In this document: positions 59,498 through 64,000 of the stretch, one piece after another | Layout: every line of letters begins with the position of its first letter | Position numbering within the stretch: the first letter of the stretch is position 1 | From: Rhizobium sp. WSM4643 | Lineage (GTDB): Bacteria; Pseudomonadota; Alphaproteobacteria; Rhizobiales; Rhizobiaceae | Direction of reading: 5' to 3' | Assembly: GCF_025152745.1 (NCBI RefSeq) | Contig: NZ_CP104043.1 | Coordinates: 343,297 to 407,296 of the forward strand | Length of the DNA: 64,000 nucleotides | Program-made: the position numbers and the translations under genes | Notes under the pieces: model-generated | What the model was told of the DNA's origin: nothing | The model's database searches: none | The model's input: the letters and a program-made list of their open reading frames with translations, nothing else

Positions 59498-60225
59498 ACG
59501 AGGTCCAGCCGGCCTGGCCGCGTAACGATGCGTGTCTCGGCCGAGCCGATGATGATGCAGGTCGCCATATCGGCAATCGACGCATCTGCCTGCGACAGCT
59601 GCTGGACGGCGATACGTTCGTCCGGGCGCCCGGCCGCCCGCCCGAAAATAACCGGCGTTGCGGCAGGCAGATGATCACGCAACAGCTTGAAGGCTTCGCC
59701 GAGCTGCCAGGGCCGTGCCCGGCTGATCGGATTGTAGAGGGCGATGACAAAACCTGCCTTTGCCGCCAATACAAGCCGGTTTTCTATTATATTCCAAGGC
59801 TTTAGATTGTCAGACAGCGAGATGGCGCAGAAGTCGTGGCCGAGCGGTGCTCCGGCTCTTGCCGCCACCGCCAGCATCGCCGTGATGCCAGGCAGGATGA
59901 TGAGATCGACCGCGCGCCACGCCGCCGGCCCGTTCTCGATCGCTTCGCAGACGGCCGCCGCCATGGCGAAGACGCCGGGGTCGCCGCCGGAGACGACGCA
60001 GACCTTGGCGCCATCCGCTGCCATGGCGAGGGCCGCCCCTGCCCTTTCGAGCTCCTCGCGATTGTCCGAGGCATGCCGCAGTTGATCGTGGCGAAGCTGC
60101 AATCTGTCGAGATAGGGGCCGTAGCCGAAGAAATCCGTCGCCGCATCGACAGCGGCCAGCGCTTCCGGCGTCATCTGCTCGGGGTTGCCGGGACCGGTGC
60201 CGATCACGAAAAGCCTGCCGCTCAT
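59461..60225 (-). CDS. cobJ: Precorrin-3B C17-methyltransferase
   Basis: 254 residues, class III SAM methyltransferase: VIGTGPGNPEQMTPEA, VSGGDPGVFAMA and ALYNPISRARPWQL are diagnostic. It makes precorrin-4 with ring contraction. Overlaps cobI by ATGA, and its 3' end overlaps convergent cobK. Confidence 0.93.
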   Translation of the reverse strand: MSGRLFVIGTGPGNPEQMTPEALAAVDAATDFFGYGPYLDRLQLRHDQLRHASDNREELERAGAALAMAADGAKVCVVSGGDPGVFAMAAAVCEAIENGPAAWRAVDLIILPGITAMLAVAARAGAPLGHDFCAISLSDNLKPWNIIENRLVLAAKAGFVIALYNPISRARPWQLGEAFKLLRDHLPAATPVIFGRAAGRPDERIAVQQLSQADASIADMATCIIIGSAETRIVTRPGRLDLVYTPRFMAGGNR

Positions 60226-60953
60226 CGGCTGCCCTCCCAGCCCGGCACCAGCACGAGCGAAAAATACGGCGCATCGGCGTCGGTCTTGTCGGCAAGCTTT
60301 TCCATCGCCGCATTCGCCATGGTGCCGCGCTCGACATAGACGGCTTCGGCGAGCCGGCCGGCCGCTGCCAGCGCCCGGCGGATCTTCGGCAGGTTGCGAC
60401 CGACCTTCATGATGACGGCGGCTTGCGTATCGGCAAGGCGGCGCGTCAGCTCGGCCTCGGCCATCGTGCCGGGCAGTACGGAAAGCACGTCGTCGCCCTG
60501 GACGATCGGCATGCCGGCCAGCGACCAGCAGCCCGACATGGCGCTGATACCCGGGATCACTTCCGTCGGGTAGCGTGTGGAAAGCCGGACATGCAGATGC
60601 ATGTAGGACCCATAGAAGAGCGGATCGCCTTCGCTCAGAACGGCGACGGTCAGCCCGGCATCGAGATGCCCGGCGACAGCTTTGGCAGACAGATCGTAGA
60701 ATTGGGTGATCAACCTTTGATAACGTTCCTCATTCTTGTCGATCTCGGTCGTCACCGGATAGTAGAGCGGCAGCAGCGTCACCCCGGATTTCAGCAGCGG
60801 CTCGACGATCGCCTTGCCGTTGCCGCCCCTGCCCTGTTTGGCGAAATAGGCAATCACATCGGCACCTTCGATGGCGCGGACGGCCTTGATGGTCAGGAGC
60901 TCCGGATCGCCGGGACCCGTGCCGACGCCGATGAGACGGCCGCTTGTCGTCAT
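60222..60953 (-). CDS. cobI: Precorrin-2 C20-methyltransferase
   Basis: 243 residues. IGVGTGPGDPELLTIKAV at the start, AVLSEGDPLFYGSYMHLH and VIPGISAMSGCW mark CobI/CbiL. Converts precorrin-2 to precorrin-3A. The ATG overlaps the cobH stop; the longer frame runs into cobH and is not used. Confidence 0.93.
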   Translation of the reverse strand: MTTSGRLIGVGTGPGDPELLTIKAVRAIEGADVIAYFAKQGRGGNGKAIVEPLLKSGVTLLPLYYPVTTEIDKNEERYQRLITQFYDLSAKAVAGHLDAGLTVAVLSEGDPLFYGSYMHLHVRLSTRYPTEVIPGISAMSGCWSLAGMPIVQGDDVLSVLPGTMAEAELTRRLADTQAAVIMKVGRNLPKIRRALAAAGRLAEAVYVERGTMANAAMEKLADKTDADAPYFSLVLVPGWEGSR

Positions 60954-61582
60954 AGGCCCTGCCTCGCCAATGCATTGATGGCGGCTGCCGTCATGGCGCT
61001 GCCGCCGAGCCGGCCGCGGACGATGGCAAAGGGTACGCCGTAGGAATTTTCCGCCAATGCATCCTTCGATTCCGCCGCGCCGACGAAGCCCACAGGCATG
61101 CCGAGGATCGCCGCGGGTTTCGGGGCGCCGTCGCGCAGGAGTTCGAGCAGATGGAAGAGCGCTGTCGGTGCATTGCCGATCGCGACAACGCTGCCGCCGA
61201 GCCGATCGAGCCAGAGATGCATGGCGGCGGCCGAGCGCGTATTGCCGGTCTCGCGCGCAATCTCCGGTGTCGCGGGATCGCGCAGCGTACAGATCACCTC
61301 GTTCAGCGCTGGCAGCCGCGCCCGGGTCACACCCTGAGATACCATTTCCGCGTCGCAGAAGATCGGCGCGCCACCCTTCAGCGCGTCGCGCGCCGCGCTG
61401 ACGAAATCGGCGGAGAACAGGAAATGCTCCGCCGCCTCGACCAGCCCGCAGGCATGGATCATGCGCACGGCGATTTCGGCTTGATCGTCGGTGAAACGCG
61501 AAAGATCGGCCTCGGCACGGATAATGGCAAAGGAACGCTCGTAGATCGCATCGCCGCTGCGGATATAATCGTAGTCTGGCAT
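60950..61582 (-). CDS. cobH: Precorrin-8X methylmutase
   Basis: 210 residues. Moves a methyl from C11 to C12, giving hydrogenobyrinic acid. Catalytic His43 is in MIHACG; LGMPVGFVGAAESKDAL and the GVPFAIVRGRLGGS tail are typical. 2-base gap from cobG and ATGA overlap with cobI. Confidence 0.94.
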   Translation of the reverse strand: MPDYDYIRSGDAIYERSFAIIRAEADLSRFTDDQAEIAVRMIHACGLVEAAEHFLFSADFVSAARDALKGGAPIFCDAEMVSQGVTRARLPALNEVICTLRDPATPEIARETGNTRSAAAMHLWLDRLGGSVVAIGNAPTALFHLLELLRDGAPKPAAILGMPVGFVGAAESKDALAENSYGVPFAIVRGRLGGSAMTAAAINALARQGL

Positions 61583-61584
61583 TC

Positions 61585-62964
61585 CTATTCCTGTCGCAGC
61601 GCCTTCGAAACGCCGGTTGCGCCAAGCCGTGTAAGGCAGGCGGCGGTCGATTCGCCAGCGTCTTTGTTGTCTTCGATGGCCCGGGCGAGCCTCTCTATAG
61701 CGAAATCGATCCGACCGCCAGCGATCCCTTCGTCCGGCAGATCCGCGGCACGCCCATTGAGGATGAGGCCATAACCTTCCGCCGAGCCGGTCAGGGTCAG
61801 CGCCGGCCGCGCATGAGCGCAGCCCTTGGCGCAGCCGGACAGATGCAGCGTCAGCGAACTGTCGAAAAGGGCAGGTGCTGCGGCAATGAGGCGGCGCGCC
61901 AGAGCTCTTGTCTGGTAGAAGGCGGAACCGCAGGCGCCGGCGCCGGCGCAGGTGACGATATGCTCACTGTTCTCTCCGGGCTGGGTGCTGAAGCCATGTC
62001 CAGCTGCGGCGATCTGCATCGCCGGCACTGTATCGGCGGAAAGCCCGATGAGGAAGAAACCACGACCGGGCGCAAGCCGGATGGCGGTTGCGCCACGGGC
62101 CCTTGCCAGGTCAAGCAAAGCGATCAGATCGGACGCTTTCATCTGGCCGAATTCCGGCCTGACGCCGAGTACGGTTTTGCCGTCGTCAAGCCGGTGTAAG
62201 CCGGCAAGCGGTATCCCTGCCGCGCGGGACGGAACGAAGTGCATACCATCCATCGCGGGAAAACGCGCCTGCAGAAGCGCCGGATCGATATCTCTCGCCC
62301 GCCTGCCCTTCGCGAGGCCTGCCAAAAGGCTGAGAATTTCGCCGACGGCCGCTATCGCCGCCTCCGCAGGGCCGATCGCGATCGGCGTTGCAGTTTCGCC
62401 GTCGCCATTGATCGCGACAAGCCAATCTGTGTGGGATTGAGCGACGACACGAATATCGGCGGACAGTGCTGACAAGCCGAAGGTTCCACCACCGTCGACG
62501 ACAAGCGAGAGCTTCGGCGCGAGCCGCGGCGAGGCAAGCAGATCGTGAAGTTTGCTGCGCAACGCCATTTCCATCGCGGCTGGATCGCTTGTCTCTTCCG
62601 GGTCGATGCCGTGCAGCGGCGATGTCTCGATCGCCGGCCCGTCCGGCACGGTGATCTCGGCGGCTTCGATATCGGCGGCGAGCTGCCCGACGGTCTCGGC
62701 GCGCAGCCCGCGAATCTGCAGATTGCCGCGCGCGGTGATTTCCAGAATGCTGTTTCCATGGGCCGCGGCCGAGCGAGCAAGGCTTGCGAACTGCGACAGC
62801 GTCAACGCGCCGCCGGCCGGCCTCAGCCGGACCAGCAAACCGTCGCCGGCCGGCATTGGGGCGGCAAGGGCGGGGCAGGCGCCGCGCCTACGCATCTCCG
62901 CCGGGCGACCGTGCAGATCCGCCTCGCCTGTCCTGTCGCTCGTCTTTGCGGCCTTGATGCTCAT
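61585..62964 (-). CDS. cobG: Precorrin-3B synthase
   Basis: 459 residues, sulfite/nitrite reductase-like fold with a [4Fe-4S] centre. Cysteines are in TCAGAGACGSAFYQT and LSGCAKGCAHARP. Oxygen-dependent formation of precorrin-3B, the hallmark of the aerobic route. The ATG at 62964 has GAGGATCGAG before it; an ATG 18 bases upstream has a weaker site. Confidence 0.92.
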   Translation of the reverse strand: MSIKAAKTSDRTGEADLHGRPAEMRRRGACPALAAPMPAGDGLLVRLRPAGGALTLSQFASLARSAAAHGNSILEITARGNLQIRGLRAETVGQLAADIEAAEITVPDGPAIETSPLHGIDPEETSDPAAMEMALRSKLHDLLASPRLAPKLSLVVDGGGTFGLSALSADIRVVAQSHTDWLVAINGDGETATPIAIGPAEAAIAAVGEILSLLAGLAKGRRARDIDPALLQARFPAMDGMHFVPSRAAGIPLAGLHRLDDGKTVLGVRPEFGQMKASDLIALLDLARARGATAIRLAPGRGFFLIGLSADTVPAMQIAAAGHGFSTQPGENSEHIVTCAGAGACGSAFYQTRALARRLIAAAPALFDSSLTLHLSGCAKGCAHARPALTLTGSAEGYGLILNGRAADLPDEGIAGGRIDFAIERLARAIEDNKDAGESTAACLTRLGATGVSKALRQE

Positions 62965-63033
62965 TCTCGATCCTCTGATCATTTCTTACATGATCGCGGC
63001 CACCCGGCAAAGCTGATGGCAAGGCTCGAACCG

Positions 63034-63798
63034 CTATTCCTCGAAATCCCGTCCCTTGCGCAGGAGATAGATGTCCATGATCCATCCGTGCCGTTGCCTG
63101 GCCTCGGCCCTGAGCGTCAGAATATCGCCGGCGATGTCGCCAAGTCGCCCTGCTCTGACGATCTCATCCTTGGTGCCGAGATAGGCCCCCCAGAAGATCT
63201 CGGCATCGGGATCATCGATCTTGGCAAAAGCCTGTTCGCCGTCGAGCATGACGATGGTGCTGTCGGCCAGAAGTCCGTCCTGCGCCAGCCTGCGCCCTGT
63301 GGTGATCTCGATCGGTTTGCCAACGAGGTTGACCGGGATTCTGTGGCTGGCCGCCAGTGCCTGAATGCTGGTGATGCCGGGAATGACACTGTAATCGAAA
63401 TCCAGGCTGCTTTCCCGCCGCACGCGTTCGATGATGCGGATAGTGCTGTCGTATAGACTGGGATCGCCCCAGACGAGAAAGGCGCCGCTGCCCTCATCCG
63501 GGAGACCCGAGATCAGCGCTTCGTAAATGCGGGCGATCTCGCCGTGCCAGGTATCGACGCTCTGCACATAGGTCTTGTCTGCCGTCCGCCTTTGCGGCAC
63601 CGCGAATTCTGAAATCCTGCCAGCCGGCCGCGTGATATAACGTTCGCAGATATCCCGCCGGATCTCGGCGAGCTCTTCCTTGGCGGCGCCCTTGACCGGC
63701 AGGAAAACCACATCGGCGGCGTTCATCGCGTTGATCGCCTGTATGGTGAGATGCTCCGGGTTGCCCGTGCCGATGCCGATGATATTGATATGCTTCAA
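63034..63798 (-). CDS. cobF: Precorrin-6A synthase (deacetylating)
   Basis: 254 residues, class III SAM methyltransferase: NIIGIGTGNPEHLTIQA, VFLPVKGAAKEEL, FLVWGDPSLYDST. It methylates C1 and releases acetate from precorrin-5. The start is most likely the TTG at 63798, reading (M)KHINIIG, with GGGGAG 9 bases upstream, and gives the family's normal length; upstream in-frame starts would add sequence unlike the family. 69 bases before cobG; first cob gene in this direction. Confidence 0.88.
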   Translation of the reverse strand: MKHINIIGIGTGNPEHLTIQAINAMNAADVVFLPVKGAAKEELAEIRRDICERYITRPAGRISEFAVPQRRTADKTYVQSVDTWHGEIARIYEALISGLPDEGSGAFLVWGDPSLYDSTIRIIERVRRESSLDFDYSVIPGITSIQALAASHRIPVNLVGKPIEITTGRRLAQDGLLADSTIVMLDGEQAFAKIDDPDAEIFWGAYLGTKDEIVRAGRLGDIAGDILTLRAEARQRHGWIMDIYLLRKGRDFEE

Positions 63799-64000
63799 GC
63801 GGATACTCCCCGTTGAGTCCTGGCGGTCTTGCCGAAAAAACCTCGTGGTCGCAAGGGCAGAACGGGAGTTGGCCGCGGCCAACCGGCCCTGTGGGTGGCA
63901 TCCGAGCCCTGTTGTTGCTGCAAATCCCGAATCGTGTCACTTTCGATACGCTTTTTGACGCTATGTTGAAAGAAAAGCGCATCGAAAAGGATTGGGTGTT
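63799..64000. other. Region upstream of cobF
   Basis: 202 bases to the window edge with no gene I can support. It contains the inverted repeat GTTGGCCGC/GCGGCCAAC near 63875-63891. I looked for a cobalamin riboswitch and did not find a convincing B12 box in either direction. Confidence 0.4.

Noticed and set aside
63799..64000. Cobalamin riboswitch upstream of cobF
   Set aside because: A GAGTCCTGG-GGTCTTGCC stretch recalls a B12 box, but the order of conserved blocks and the expected helices could not be found on either strand.

Overview
The window looks like a chromosomal segment of a Rhizobium-type alphaproteobacterium (R. etli / R. leguminosarum group or a close relative). Supporting signs are the GC-rich coding style, tetrameric sarcosine oxidase genes, a NadQ-nadABC set, a complete aerobic (late cobalt insertion) cob cluster, moc-like rhizopine genes, a DUF982 protein, and intergenic palindromic repeats typical of Rhizobiaceae. 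No rRNA, tRNA, CRISPR array or insertion sequence was recognised. Gene identities come from reading the translated proteins and motifs; no database search was run.

Layout. (1) 2-2444: 3' part of soxA and complete soxG (sarcosine oxidase). (2) 2468-14666: a Tad/Flp-type pilus or secretion cluster. On the minus strand lie a TadA-like ATPase and a 43-residue membrane peptide that is easy to miss. On the plus strand lie a pilin-like protein, prepilin peptidase, three TadE/TadG-like proteins, an exported protein, CpaB, an FHA-TadA fusion, TadB, TadC and an FHA membrane protein. No secretin, TadZ or TadD is in view. (3) 14758-16349: a VOC protein, a small exported protein and a DUF982 protein. (4) 16519-34294: the most unusual part. 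A five-gene minus-strand operon encodes an OmpA/DUF4384 protein, a caspase-fold protease with an EF-hand, a trypsin fused to a caspase fold that has lost its histidine, a serpin, and a transmembrane pseudokinase with a formylglycine-enzyme-like tail. Nearby are two small genes, an NlpC/P60-like exported protein, a membrane methyltransferase-like protein, a lipoprotein with an endosialidase-chaperone (S74) domain, and a third caspase with Sel1 repeats. Nearly all carry signal peptides, so they look like an envelope protease/inhibitor system.

(5) 34770-36572: class III adenylate cyclase with a TPR tail. (6) 36662-40885: L-fuconate catabolism (dehydratase, SDR dehydrogenase, IclR regulator, lactonase-type amidohydrolase). 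(7) 41089-46086: an XRE regulator, then a minus-strand set encoding a 47-residue peptide, YcaO, TfuA and an 88-residue protein, preceded by a BTAD/TPR regulator. This is a candidate thioamide RiPP locus. (8) 46336-50781: nadC, nadB, nadA and nadQ with two matching inverted repeats. (9) 50993-56633: PanB-like protein, ferredoxin reductase, Rieske ferredoxin and desaturase-type oxygenase (MocF/E/D-like), divergent from a LacI regulator and a 2-keto-myo-inositol isomerase-like protein. (10) 56733-63798: cobM, cobL, cobK (opposite strand), cobJ, cobI, cobH, cobG and cobF.

How parts may work together. The protease operon combines a trypsin zymogen with an arginine-bearing serpin, caspase-fold proteins that share DUF4384 domains with a peptidoglycan-binding OmpA protein, and a membrane pseudokinase. 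I infer a regulated periplasmic proteolytic cascade. The YcaO/TfuA locus would modify its own short peptide under control of the adjacent BTAD regulator. The remaining regions are recognisable metabolic modules.
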